From positions 17,424,001 through 17,488,000 of the forward strand of contig NC_090280.1 in assembly GCF_037392515.1 (NCBI RefSeq): a stretch of 64,000 nucleotides of DNA, in the 5' to 3' direction. The translations under genes were made by a program, and so were the position numbers. Below, in pieces: positions 10,799 to 25,700 of this stretch (positions are counted from its first letter, which is position 1; every line of letters begins with the position of its first letter). Source of the stretch: Haliotis asinina (taxonomy: Eukaryota; Mollusca; Gastropoda; Lepetellida; Haliotidae). Under the pieces are notes generated by a model. It did no database searches. It had not been told where the DNA came from and worked only from the letters and a program-made list of their open reading frames with translations.

Positions 10799-13700
10799 GT
10801 AAGTCACCACCTGTCTTGCAGGAGCATTATACACCTGTAGTTGTATCGCAAATTGCGGACATTTTGAAATAGGTCGCTGACACTAGATACCAACGAGACG
10901 TTGGGTTTGAATACTGTGTCAAATGGCTTCGCGTTGTACACGGGATTATATACTTTTTGCGTTCATGAATAGCGCAACACTGTGACAGTTTGAAAGTTCC
11001 GTTAAAACGGTATTATGTGATGCTTATAGTATACTGACACAATAAATATAAGTAAATAATGTTTGTTGTAAGAGCGTTCAAATCTGACAACTTGTGACTT
11101 GCCGTCAAGTGAAATATGGTACAAGCTAGTCGTGTATTGTTCGTTATCGGGATACTTGTCATCCCCAAAGAGCATGGCAACATGTAATTTGTGCTGTTTC
11201 ATTTCTGAAACTGCAGACCCGTGAAGGTCCCAGGGTAGAATAGGCCTTCAGCAACCCATGCTTGCCATAAAAGGTGACTGTGCTTGTTGTAAGAGGTGAC
11301 TAACCGGATTGGGTGGTCAGGCTTTCTGACATGGTTGACACATCATCAGTTCTCAATTGCGCAGATCGATGCTCATGTTGTTGATCACTGGATTGTCTGG
11401 TCCACACTCGATTATTTACAGACCACTGCCATATAGCTGTAATATTGCTGAGTGCGGCGTAAAACTAAACTCACTCACTCACGCACTCACTCACTCACTC
11501 ACTCACTCACTCACTCACTCACTCACTCACTGAAACTGCAGAGTGTATCTGTGTATTAGCAACAAATTCGGGTCATTTTACGCTATCACTGGGGTTTTCC
11601 TTGTCCCACAAGCACATTTGCAACGCGGAACACAAGTAACAGTCCAAAGTTTACATTAGTTGAATTGTAGGTATTACATACTTAAAAACATTATTCATGA
11701 ATTCATGGACATGACAAAAGTGAGAGTAACGATTTCAATACTTCAACCGAAATTTGTAGTAGGGAATAGGTTTAATGAAGCAACATTTTGTTTGATAAAT
11801 TCATCAGGTTTCACTTTCAGGTATGGCAGTTATAGAAACTCCCCATAATAATACTCATATAATTGGTATCTGCTCAAATAAGGATTAACTTGAAATATTT
11901 CCCCTGTGTTGCTATCGGAAACAGTTGTATTGAGCCTCTGTTCCTTAATGTAACGACCATAAAATGTTTTGTCTTCTAGTGGGATTTGAACCACAGACTT
12001 GATCTGAGACCCAGTGACCAATGATGTCAGAAAGCTGAAAATTTGGGGGTCAAACAATGTACAACCAATAATTATTTTTTCAGGAATATACCTCAAGTGT
12101 CTGAATTCTAAAGAGTTATTGTGTGTAATTTCAAATCAGTTTGAAATCCAAAATCGTTTAAGTTACATTTATTACCTATAGCATTGAATTGTGTGGGTGC
12201 GTATCACGTGTCATTGCGAGCATTAGAGATTAAAATATATATATATATATCAGACAAGGCCAGACACTTTGGAGTACCCCATCAGCCTGCTTTGCCAAAC
12301 GCTACACTACCATCGCATGCATTTGATTAAAACTTCATCTAAACATAGTCATGGGTGACTAACCTATCCATCACCACTTATGACACCTACCAGTTCTTTA
12401 TTGTTATTTCTACAAGTCAATTGAAAGCTGATCATGCTGATTTTGACCCTTAACTAAACGGTCTTGGCAGAAATGGCAAGTAATAGCAAGGACAATAAGG
12501 CCGCATAATTGGGGGTCTGGTGAAAGCAAGTCTTCTCATTGGTCAATGCTTGGTATCATGCAGATGCAGATGTGTATCACACAACTCCTGAGAGAATGGT
12601 CATAGAGAGAGAGGGTCCCCTGCCTTGATATTGCTGGAATTTTGCTAAAGATGGCATAAAACTTAACCCACTCACTTTTGATTAACAACATAGGTATACT
12701 GCATTTGAATCATGGCATTGTTACGGTTAAAAATTGCTGTGACACAGGTGTAAGAAGTCCCCTCAGAACCAGCAAAATACAACACTGAGAAGTCTGACAT
12801 TTTCAAAACAAAACCAAGATACAAGAATTCACAAGAGAGGTTTCATTTACAATGCAAATGAGTCAAATTTACAGTAATGGGTCACAGTATAATGTCAACT
12901 CACCACACCCCCTGGAACCACTGTCCTGCAGAGTGCAGTGATGGGGTGACTGTCCGCTGGTATTTGCAGTGATCGCATGCTTGTTTTGGTGGCGAATGTA
13001 TGATTGGTGTTAACATCTAGTCACCATTTGTGAAACATGAAAGGTATGGTTTAAATATTAGCATTTCGCGAATGCACAGGATGTGGTGATTATAAATAGG
13101 AAGTTTCAAGTTGGTAGGTTAAACATGAGAGAAGCAATCGTCGATTATCGACAGAACATATCTTTTCACGTAGACAAATACTAAGTTTATTTCCTAATGG
13201 TTTGATTTTACAACATTTCAGTGAGCAGATATTGTTAATAATACACTTTTCACATATTTTTCTTTGCCCTATTGAATGCATAATATTCATTTGATCTATC
13301 TATATGGGATCGTGAAGTGATCACGGTCCAGTGACTGTACACTCATCTGTGCATGCTTGCAGTGATCATATTTTTGTCTTGCCATGATTGGTATCGTACA
13401 GTCTTTTCAAAGTAAAAATCAAACATGTGCATGGACCATGTAGAAGTGAAGATGACTGAAATATGTTGTTTGGATCTAAGCTTTATTGGCATAGAATCAG
13501 AAATTAAAGTCCCAGCTATTGTGTGAGAAAGGATTGAGACAGCACAGCACACGTTAATGAAAAAATAATGGCACAGCTCAAGTTAATGAAAAAATTACTC
13601 TCTCGGCACTTGTGCGCGTGCTTTACGAACACGTGGCTGTCCCTTTCTCTGCACTCCTCCCTCGTAACAAACAGTGAAATGTGTGAATATTTTAATATGA

Positions 13701-16700
13701 CAGATTGTTAAACAACAAAATCCTCAGAGTTGGTATGATGGTTTGATTATGATCAGCGTTTCACTGAGTATGCTATGTTTAACAGTTTCTGAATTAGATT
13801 GCAATTCATCGTCCTCTTTTGAGCCAAACGGACTATGGTCATTAATAAAGAGTCAAACGATGTATAGCCTAACACAAGCCTAGAAATGTTTATTAGAAAT
13901 GATAGAGTGTCATCATAATGTTTATCACACTTCACGCCTAGATGTCACTTTGTTATTGGCTGAGCGCGTAACATTTTCTATGTAACCTGCCGCTGGGAAT
14001 GCTGAAATCATTTGGAACTTTGTTGTAGTAATTCTTTTTCTCGTGTTACAATGAATCACGTACGATAAACTGAAATTACACATATTTTGCGAATGTAATG
14101 GAAGGGAGATAACGCTAAACTTGGCTTTCTTGGCATATTCTAGCTATGGCCACAAATAGTTTTGTACCCTTGCTCCGAACAATTCAAAATTGACATAGGG
14201 AACATAAACAAACATCGAGTGTACATCAACCCATGTTCGCCTCCTGACCAGTGAACAACTTGTATTGTGTGTATACTAAAAAGTGGCTGCATGGGTTTGT
14301 TAACCTGGGGAGGTGGAGAGGAGATACAATCAATGCCTTGTCTGTCTGTCCTCTGCCTTGGACATGCAAATTGAATCTGCTTTCATCTGTGAAGAGCGCA
14401 CAAGACCATTGGCCATGATGTCTACTCCATCTCAAACGCGCTTGCCTGTGACGTGGTGTTAGAGGTGGACGAAATGCAAGTCTCCTACAGCAGAGTCCAG
14501 TTGCCTTTAAACGTCGATGACTGGTGCTCCTGGATATCTTTACATTGTTAACATTGATGTGTTCTGTTGGAAGATCTGCTGGGTTAAGGAATCGGTGTCA
14601 TAACGCAGCGTTAGTCATTGGCCTATCTAAGACTGCTCACTAGTTTGAATTCGTGAAATCTCTGTCACAGTCTACCAACAGCACCCTGACTCGTGAAAAA
14701 GCAGATAGCAATCTACTGCTGAATTTGACCAGGCCTATGGTCTGACACTCCCACTCCCTGAACCATATTATTTTCCCTACATCCTAGCCTCCTGCAATGC
14801 TAAAGTCCTAAATGAAGCAAGGATTAGAATCCCTCGTCTCCCTGGGGCTCCTTTTTAATTTTTTGATATACGTTTGTTGGTTGCCATCAACATTTATAAT
14901 TATCTATTCAGAGACTAAGCATTAGTCTAGGTCTGACACCTTGCAGCAAGTATCAACAAGTGGTTTTCCATGTCAACATTTTGAATAAAATGTGTGCCAT
15001 TTGAAACAGAATGTCTTGGACACGTAGATTTGTCTACGTGAAAAGATATGTTCAGCTGATAATCGACAATTGGTTTCTTCATGTTTAACCTAGCAACTTG
15101 AAACTTTCTACTGCTAGAAACATATTAGATGATCCTGCGCACTAAACGCATTTGTGACAAGAGAGGCGGTACAACGAATTGGGCGAGTACACTTGGCTGC
15201 TACAGGTAGCTTGCCAATTATGCACATGCTATACATGCTAACCGTGACATGAAATCAACACCGCATAATCCTTCGAATGATAAGACCGCAATTTCAGGCA
15301 TAAGATACTGATATTCCATGCTAACCTCTAGTTACGACGAAGACAAATAGATGATTGGGGCATTGACAAGCATTTAGATAGTTTGTCAAAAAAAACCCCA
15401 GGAAAATGTCATTTGCTTCGTGAAATGGATCGGTGGTCGTAAACATATTTGTTCAGTGTATTGTGTTGATTCAATTCGTTGGGATTGTAGCTGTTCCCAA
15501 ATCGAGTGTGCTATAACAATTCATGCGTGAAACGCATAAGGAAAATGAACTTCTCGATATTTATCAGACAGCCTGTCTCCCTCTTGTTTCAAGTGGATCG
15601 TTCTGTGGGGCGTTCCCAAGTATGCAAATTGGGATCATTTGTCAAGTTGTGGATCATCTTATATGTGTTTACCAGTATATGTCACTATCACTATCAGAAT
15701 CTGCATCCGTGAAATGTTAATATTTAAACGTTTCTGTTCGCGTGTCGCAAATGGTGACTAGATTTTTAAGACCGATCTTACATTCGCCACCAAAACAAGC
15801 ACGTGAACACTGCAAATGCAGACGGACAGTCACCTGATCACTGCACCTCTGCTGGACAGTGGTTCCAGGGGGTGCACCAAAGTTTTGATATGAGAGTGAG
15901 AAACAGTTATGCAGAATGTAATACAGCAAGCGATCAGGCAGCGGTTATGAAGATCAAGCGTTGACGGAGATGCTGACAGATGTGTACTCCAGTAGTCAGT
16001 GTGTATTTCCGTGTCAACAACACGGCAACTAGCCTTTATATATATACATTCAGTCATTTCCTGAAAGTTCGAGCACATGCGACCATCGCCGCTAACGTGG
16101 CATACTCTAGAACAGTAGTAGTTTCGAGCTCACCTATTTTTTCAAAGGGAGGTAACTCTTAAGCACTTCCAGAAAGCCTGCTGCCATGATACGAATACTG
16201 CTGAACATTTATGATACGAAATGTTACCCATAATAATTAAAACAGTAAATGTTGTGACCTAGATAATAATTATTACTTAATTTATAATACAATTTACAGA
16301 AAAGACACTCTCATAACAGTATGTAGGTTAAAATTTTGCATGAATATTCTTCTTCGGTCCGTTTCATGCTACATAGACTGAACATAAACTAGGTTAATTC
16401 ACTGAGTTGTAATATTTTGGTTTTGCTATTAAGTTCTTATAATCTTGAAAGATATAATCTTATGTTAGTTATGTTAATCACACTGATAGTCAAAAATATT
16501 ATAAGAGATTATGTTGATTGTATGTAGTGTGTATGAATTATTAATATAGCATCAGTTATTCATCATTTCTATAAATGTGTATTGACTGGTTATATACATC
16601 CATTTATATGAATATAAGAGTATTGCTATATATTCTGGACAGAATAAGTTGGGGATAGTGGTATTTTCATGGTTGATATTTTATCAGTGTGTCAATGAAT

Positions 16701-19700
16701 GAATAGATGTTTACTCATAATTTCCAAATTTACATTATATGTATCCCTAACTATTTTTGTCCGGTATACTGTGACACCCATAACAGATCTAGTTTCACAT
16801 CACATATTCTAAGTGTGCATTGTCAGGTGCCCAGTTTCTGCTTATAACATGTATGGAGAGCTGACGATCACGGGTTGGACATATTATCCAAAAGATGTTA
16901 TATTTGTTGGTCCTTGTTTTGTTGTCGGCATTGAAGGGTAGAAGGAAGACTGGTTGCTTTGGTATCAGTATAATTATGAAAATGTGCCAGAGTGCGGTAT
17001 TCATGCTTAACTGCGGTATGGCATCACAGTGAGCTAGTGCTGTTAAACCAGGTTAAGTCTGAAGTAGTCCAAGTAGTCACACATACACACACATGTATGT
17101 CATCATACAGGGTTCCAGATAATTTTTCAATATAAGAATTATGTATGCCTTATTTTTTCAATATAAGAGTACTGGGAAAAGTTAGAACACTGAATGGAAT
17201 TTGATGGCGTGTAATTAATCATGTGTTTCGTTTCATATATGCACCACAGTATTGTGTAAACAGGTCAATAAACAATAAAGCAATACTTTTTTGGATAAAT
17301 ACATCCGTAAATGATTCTAAGACCGTACACCATTGTTGTGGTGCGAATCTGCTACTTTCTGATTTTTTTCCCACGGAGTCTTGCATATTTTGTATCCATA
17401 AGACACTGATACGGCCCTTATCTGGAGCCCTGATCATATGAGCAAAGTATATTTTCAAGAATGGCATTAAACCCCATTTCCCCACACTTAGAAAATGTTT
17501 AAGGCTGCGAATTATGCAAAGACAGAAACATTTTTTCGTTTTTCACTGAACTTGCAGTGTGGTTATATGCTGGTGGGAGAGAGTGCTTGAAGATTCAGGA
17601 TAATGTTTATGTTCTTGGATGTTGCAGGCATTAATGATCATGGATTCCCTCCAAATCCTGAACATAAACACCTGCACAGCTTTCCTTTTACATAAACAGT
17701 CCAGAAAATTTGAAACTGTCTGACTAGCCATATTTTCAAGGGCAACTAATTCGCGATTCATTGAGTTTGAGTGAAGTGAAATATTGCCAAAAACAGTGAA
17801 AAAACAAGGGTGCTGACACACCAGCACCATGTTTGATTCAAACACCCAAACACAACTGTCTAGAACAAGTGGAAGACAGATTTCCCATGCAGCTTGTGTC
17901 AACTCAGGGCACACACAGTCGTGAATTGGTTCCGAAGGGCTTGGAGCACTTTGTATCAACCATCTGCCGTAGATGTTCTCGTGGATCTTCCAGAGCAAGG
18001 TCTGGCCTGGAACCTGTCCCTAAGTCTGTGAATGACAGAAGTAGACACCTAAGACAGCAAGCAACACATCTTAAGGATTCACCATCCTGCAACCCTGCAA
18101 TGGCGTTGCTTCTGTCACAGGTGCTTTACGATGCGCTGTAACATGATGAAGAAGTTGTGAGGCTTCAGTACTGTCTGTAGCTTCTTCTAAAGGGAATGTT
18201 GCCATAGATATGAATACAACCAAGACAGTGAATACAATGAGACTTTCCTCATAGTCACTTTCCTCATTGTCAATTGTTGACATGCAAAATATTATAGACT
18301 TAGTCTTACTCTTAGTTTTTGTTTCAGGGATTGTGTGATGGCAGAAAATCATTTTACAAGTACTACAAGCTCTAACCTGAAACAGTGTTTGGATAGCAAA
18401 AACTTGTGATGTTGCTGGAATAGTGCTAATAGTGACATACAGCCATACTCACTGATTTTAATAGTGTCCTTGTTAATTTAAATAGGTTGTAGAAATGATT
18501 AGTGAAAGGCCATTACATTACCCTGTAGATTATTAAGTTCTGTCTTTCTATTTCAGCCACAGAGGCCAGACTGACCACATCACCAACACAAATAACAATC
18601 GGTGGCAGCAACCCAACATCTCAGTTAACTGTAAGGTGCATGCCAGATGCACCTGGGATAACACAAGTGTTTAACATGGAGATTGGCAAGAAATCATCTA
18701 CTGGCTCTAATCAGCCTATGATCCGAATAACGAACACTGATTCGTCAGTACAGGTAGTGGACACAAGTCTACAACAGCGATTGACACCCTCAGGTTCTAT
18801 TAGTGGATCAACTAGCAATATACAATTCATCTTGACAGATCTGAGATGTGCTGATGCTGCTTCGACATATTACTGCATAACGTTTTACTTGGCTGGGTCA
18901 TCGGGAACTGATGAAACAGTTGCCAACATCACTGCTAGAAGTAAGAGAAGAATTATTGGCTTGAATACAAATTTGTAACAAAGATTTGACTGAAATTTGG
19001 ACCACACTTTTGTTCCTCAGAACCTGACTTTCCCATTTCTGTTGTTTCTGGTCACAGCTATGGTCCATGGTTGCCATTTTTACATTTTGAAGGGCATTAT
19101 TGACTACACGAAAATGTCCATATGTATAAAAGGCCAATAAATGTATCAGTGGTCTGACTCAGAGGTTGTATGTTGATTCACATAAGGTGCAGTGGGGAAG
19201 CCTAGTGATTAAGGTGTCTGCAGGTCATGATGAACACCTGGGTTTTATTCCCCAGGTTGGGACAATGTGTGAGGTCCATTTCTGGTGTCCCCTGCCATGA
19301 TATTGCTGGAATATTGCTGAAAGCGGCGTAAAACCATACTCACTTGTATCACTGAAAGGTTAAATGTGTCACACTCACAGCATTTATTTGACAGACTATT
19401 TTTTACAAACAGTTTTGACTGAAGTGGCATTGTAGCTGGAATATTACAGTCCCAAAGGAGAAACAAATCATTCCTCATTTTTAATTGATCTCTGTTCATT
19501 TCTGTCGCACAGCCTACCCAGAGCAGATAGCGATCTTCCCAAGTCCTGATAGGGTCCAGTATGACGATGGTCAGCCCGTCTCATTCAGATGTACAGGCAG
19601 GATTGGGAATCAGTTTGATGAGAACAACCTTCAGAACCTGTGGACATGGGAGTGGCGATCTATAGACAACGAGTTCAGTTCCTGGACACGGTACCCCAAC

Positions 19701-22700
19701 GAACAAAACATCACCTACGACCTGCCTACGCCATCAACAGAATGTCAGTATACAGGGGCGTCAACGCTGGTGCACACAGTCTCAAATCTGGACAATGGAA
19801 GACAGTTCAGGTGTTCTGTCGTCAATTCGGACTACAGCGCAAACAAGACAGTATATGTTGTTGGTAAGATGTGTCAAAACATTTCATGCTTTGTCTATTA
19901 GACCTGTGAACGTCCAGGTTCGTATTGGTCAGCATGTTCAGCTAACTATGCCTGTCGTAAGAGGCGACCAGCATGATCAGGTGGTCAGGCTCACTGATTT
20001 GATTGACAATTAATAGATTGATGTTCATAATGTCAGTCACTGGATTCTCTGATCCAGACTCCATTGTTAAAAGAACATCATCATATATTGCTTAGAGCCA
20101 TGGTAAACAACAGACCACCCAACTTTATCTACTGGCTTTGCATTTTTGTTTCATGATGAATTGTTTTCAGAGGAGAGGGTGGTAGAATTATCTGTGGCTT
20201 GTTGCTTATACAATGATGGCAAGTTGTATCAAGGGCTAGGAGATATTGGTAGTTGATATCATGCCTCATTTCAGTTTTAATTACATGTTTATAAACACTA
20301 TGGAACTAACAGATGCCATTATTGTATTTGTTTTAATAAAATCATTTTCCTTAAAAATATCCGATGTCTGAAGGGGTGTTGGGGCAACCTAGTGTTTAAT
20401 GCATTAGTGCGTCACGCTGAAGACCTGGTTCTATTCTCCACATGGTACAATGTATGAAGCCCATTTCTGGTGTCCCCTCCATGATATTGGAATATTGCTA
20501 AATCATTGTAAAACCTTACTCACTCAGAAGAAAAAATCATATTCCAAGTAACTTTTTAGGATTATAAAAGTGGTTTAACACTGGTTGTGAAGAATTCATT
20601 TGTGTGTACAGTAATCCTTAACTTTTGCATAAACTTTCGTCAAAGTAACTTGTATGAATAGACATGTGAGAACCCATTCATTATTCATTTTCAGAATCCT
20701 TTAGCTCGTTTCAGAATGTCAGTGTCTTATTGTTTATTTATGTTTTCATGTACCATTGTTCATGTCCTGTGCTGTGATGTTGCTGGATTATTGCTGAAGT
20801 GTAAAACTCACTCACTGCCCTGATTGTGAACAGGTTGATAATGCCATTTAGATGAGAGAGGAATACAGCTTTATTCAAAGTTTGCAGTGATGTCGAAAAT
20901 GCATCATGTTGACAGCTCATACGGTGTAAGGATAACTGTCTGTCTCAAATCCTTCGAAAAACACAACCAACTGTTTTTTACTCTTTTAATGAAAATAATG
21001 ACATCATTGTCGTCACACACATCAGCATTGACCTCAGAGTCTTAGTGAGTTCATCCTACTAGATTATTACTATTGATAATTGTTTTTAATCCTTCTTTTC
21101 GATCGATTTGTTATTATGAAGAAGTGAACACTGACATAAAACTCTGTGGTGTATTGAATTAACTGGAAGAAGGTGGTATTGAAGAACTTGAATTTCTGTC
21201 AGATTTCACAGAAAAGACTACAGTCATCCTCGATATCTCCAGGGTGTACGTTCCGATAAGTCTACACTATACACTGGATGCATCCACGACTCAAGTCAAT
21301 AAAGTTATTACCTCCCTTTGCTGGCTCTGCATTCTCATAGTAGTCAATCTTAGCCAAGCTACCATTATAGCCGAGGTTGCCAGTGTCTACAAACATAGCG
21401 GTCACTGCAGCGAACTTTTGTTTGCAATGCAACTCAGATTTTGGGAAAGTTATACAGACAAACTGATAGGTCCGAAACTTATATTAAATATGTGCATGAA
21501 CTCCTATGTCTTTCAGAGAACCTATGCATGATTTGTGTTGCCAAGTTTAATTGATTAGATAATTTAAAAAGTGAAAATGAGCAGTGACTGGTTGGCTCAA
21601 CTTCCCAGGATAGACACCTGACTGGATAAAAGGCCTGCCAAGGGAGGTAACAAGATTATCAGGCCGAGCTGTAAATGCATCCATTGGTATACTGAAGACT
21701 TACCGGAATGTATACCCTGGATATATTTAGGATGAAGTGAGTTAGGCTTTGCATTTCCATGTCATATATGGTTAGAACCTGTGTGAGTGTACCATTTGAC
21801 AGTTCAGTAAGTGTTGCACGTTCACCTGTCTTTGACACCAATAACTGGGTCGATCTCTATATCATGGTGCATTCAGTTTCCATTACTTGTGAGATGGTGA
21901 TTGTATCACCTTCAGTTTTGTTAACTATTTGTGACAGTGTAATGTCATCTATAGTATTATCCCACCCCTAACTAGATGGCAGCAGTCTCAGACGGAATGA
22001 TTTTGAAACTAAATACCCCTCACAGATTTTGAAATTAGAATGCAGAATGTGGGGATAGTACAAATTAGTTCCTCCATCCTGTCACTCAAGCTTTTTCCAA
22101 ATACACCTGGTTGTTGTAGATTCATCAATGAATTGTTTGAGTAGCCCACAGCACTTCATAATGTCACCAATCAACAGAGACCATCCCATAGTGTATTTGG
22201 ACCAAGCTGTTGTATTAGAATGAAATTACTTCTACTTACTCTCCTGGAAATAATTTCCAAGGGAATTATTATCTTTGGTAATTATTTCCACCAGAAGTTT
22301 TGTCCTGGGATATTTCCGTTCAGCAGTTTCTCGAGTATCAACATGTAGGGTTGTCACAGTACATAAGTTTCACGAATCATGTTACCCATGTCATGATTCG
22401 ATATGTATCACAATACTTACTTTTGCAACACTATTGCGTAAATTTAGTTACATTTGAACATTAGTATTTCATATTTTTTAAGTGTCCATGAAAAGATTAA
22501 CATTTTTTGCACTTAGAGATTAAAGGTTCTAATTTCCCATCATTGTGCTTGGAAAAGAATCATTTATAACTTACATAATATCCAAAAAAAAATGATACAG
22601 TTGCAAAATGTAAATGAAGCATAAATATTTTTATGCCAGTACTTTCAAAACTAAATGTTGATGCAGTTTTGAATCTGTCAATAATTGTGTCATGTTAGGA

Positions 22701-25700
22701 AAAGTATCACTATGTCATGGCATCCCTATGTATGTAAATTTTATTTTCCTTATGAAAATGTATCGTAAATCGTCAAAGCTAATTTTAACTCTATAAACAA
22801 TAATTATGGTGACGTATTTACAACCATGTTCTTATATTTCCAGGCCAAGGAGGTCCAGTTACTGGTACCACACAACCAACTACAAGTGGTGAGTTTTGTG
22901 TTTAAATGTCAGTATACATACAGTGAATGAAGTTTCAAACAAAGAATGGACAGATGAAGATGTCATCATAGAACTGGAATATTCCTGAGTGCAGCATGAA
23001 ACAAGCAGGAAAGTGAACAAACTTGTAACTTAGTTTTTGCTAAATATATTTTCTCATGTAGTCGCACAGGATGGGACCAGGGTCTATGTACTCTTAGCGG
23101 GCAGTAGGTTGGACAAGTGGTTTTAGAGTCTGCTCATTACATTGAAGGTCTGCATCTATTCCCCTCATGTACAATGGATACCCAGTGTCCCCTGCCATGA
23201 TATAAGCGGCTTAAAAGTGTGCTCAGTATACACAGTTATGGTGATGTTATATTTGCTGTATATATCATTTGGATGAACGTGGGCCCCCTTGTTTCAGATG
23301 CCGGAGTGGATGGTGGCATGATCGCTGGTATTGTGATAGCTATCCTGGTTGTCATCGTCGTTGTCATTGTTGTCATCGTCGTCCTGCGCAGGAGGAAAAA
23401 TGGTGGCGAACACTGTGAGTATACCATCAGGTCATAGGTACAGCATGTGAAGCCCTTTTCTGGTGTCCCTGGCAGTCATATTGCTAGAATCACACTAAAC
23501 TCAATCACTGTGATCTATAAATGTGGCTGCTTTATTTTATATGTAAATATTTTTGTAAATGAAAATGAATTGTGCAGCATTTCTTAAAACTTACTCCTTT
23601 TACCCTAAATATCGGTTGCCTATAATATTTGTGTAATTTCCATATTCAGATGAAACAAAGGAAGAAGATGGGCCAGGGTAAGTGTGCATGCTGTTTTTTT
23701 AGATGAAATGAACAGGAAAATGTACCTAGGTTATAACATTTGTGAGGGAAGGACGCCATGGAGAAATGGCTGTTCTCTATTTTCAGATATTAATGTTCAA
23801 AATCTAACCATCATTTACTGACTGTTTTATTCTGGAGTGTAAATATATATTACTTAAAATCAGCTCAGTGGAGGGTGAGCAAAAATGACCAATAAACCAA
23901 AAGCAGATGTCAATTGTAATATGGTAGACTGAGATCTCGGCAACCCCCCAAACCCCTTCATTATTAGTCAAGAGTCTTGGTGGACAATTCATACTGATCA
24001 TTGATCATGAGGATGATATGATAAGTTTTCTGTGTCAAAGTTATTCATAATATTTTTTGGTTGACAGTGTCTTTTTCAAGATTTTCAAGATTTTTTAGAT
24101 TTTTGTGTGTGTGTTTTCAGTAATTTACATCGTCAGTCGAATCAACGTATGTTAAGTGAGACAAAGTATCAATTCATCAACTATGTTGATGCTGATTTGC
24201 AAAGTTCTTTGAGCATGTATCCTTGCATTAAAATATCGCTTTAGACCATCCCTGGATATTTCGCGCTTTGATCACGCTATATTCTTTTCATTTCGCCTTG
24301 CTGCTTCTCTCCCTTCACGAGGCACTGGAGAAGTCAGTCTAATGGTTGAAGTGGCCGCTCATGAGCCTAAAGACCTGGGTTCAGTTCCCCACATTGGTGT
24401 AATGTGTGAGACCATTTTTGGTGTCTTCAAATTGCTGGAATATTGCAAAAAAAGGCATAAAACCATACTCACTTATTTACTTTCTCTCACTTTTCACAAG
24501 AAAGCAGATTGCAGATAGACATTAAACGATTTATATTTTTCAAGTCATTGCTCATGCTGTCAGTCACTGGATTCCATTGTAAAGGTCAAATTAAGTACAA
24601 ATCATGAAGCATGGTAAATATCATGGAAACATTTGCTGTTTTGGCTTCATTTTGACATGGTACTATGATGTGTAGTCAGGCAGCACCCAAAAGGCTACGT
24701 TAGTCCGTCCTAATGTCAGACACAGGTGAATTTTGTGGAGGATGGGGTAAAAAAAAAATCTAGTCTGTCCTCACGTCAGGTCAGTTTTAGCAAACCAATG
24801 ACATATATAATGATTATAACCTTTTTGAATATTACCAAGGGATACTAGAACAATCAAACAGATAAAATTATTGCAAACGAATTTGATGAGATATGTTTAT
24901 TTTAAGAACAGAGTTCTCTCCCTTAGCTTCTGGAGCTTATTAAGGAAGTGCATGATGGACCGCTTGTCACAGAATCAACGAATAGGAAAATGTGTATCTA
25001 GTTTCCCGCCAAATTTCAAACCAAAATGGCACGACCCTCATCAGTCAGTCTGCTGCTTTGACCAGTTTTAAGTTTTGAAATTTGGTTTTATTTATATTTG
25101 GAGGACAGGCTAGATTTTGCAGGACTTTTAAATAATTTGACCAACCAGTTGTGTGGAGAGACTAGATTATCTACATCTTTCCTACACTGCAAAGTTCTGT
25201 CTGAAATTACAGAAAGATTTACAAAAATACACTCAGTGATTCGTTAAGGGGATTGGCCTTGTAGATCAGATCCCCTCTGTAACCATGGTAGCAGGGATTA
25301 TTATAAGATTGTGAATCTAGATTGAAATAGGCAGGGATTTACAGGAAGCAAATTCCTGCATCCCATATGCAGAATTAATGGTATGAGTCTCAGGGATCCT
25401 TAAATACAGGACCCAAGGTAAATGCCTGAATAGGTATTGAGGAACCTGTGCAGTCTAAGTAAACAGTGTCAATATTATTCGTTAGACTACTATGCTGAGT
25501 CTACAAACTCTAGTGGAAGGGTGTAACAGGTAACTTTTGAGAGAGACCTGTTAGAACACAGTGTACCAAATCAAGTTGACACTCGCACATACCCTTTGCA
25601 CTTTTACCTTGAAAAAGTTTCTACCCAACTCGTTCTGAATGCTATTTTTTATATGATCACTTCCGGGTGATGCACATGGATCACGCCAGAACAGTGAGTA

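Larger units (their letters stand above)
10799..18556 (+). other. Receptor intron 1 (7.8 kb)
   Basis: Holds the fullest second-family SINE, the 12905-15878 inverted duplication with a Tc1 relic, and a TA-type MITE. The remainder (for example 15879-16630 and 16770-18556) has no supported gene. A 151-codon minus frame at 17543-17998 has no recognisable domain. Confidence 0.6.

Noticed and set aside
17543-17998. 151-codon minus frame and overlapping + frame at 17833-18141
   Set aside because: Neither shows a recognisable domain. They lie in receptor intron 1 and may be part of an unrecognised old repeat.
22346-22730. Possible hAT-type element starting tagggttgtcac and ending atggcatccc
   Set aside because: The terminal match is short and I could not find an 8-bp target-site duplication.
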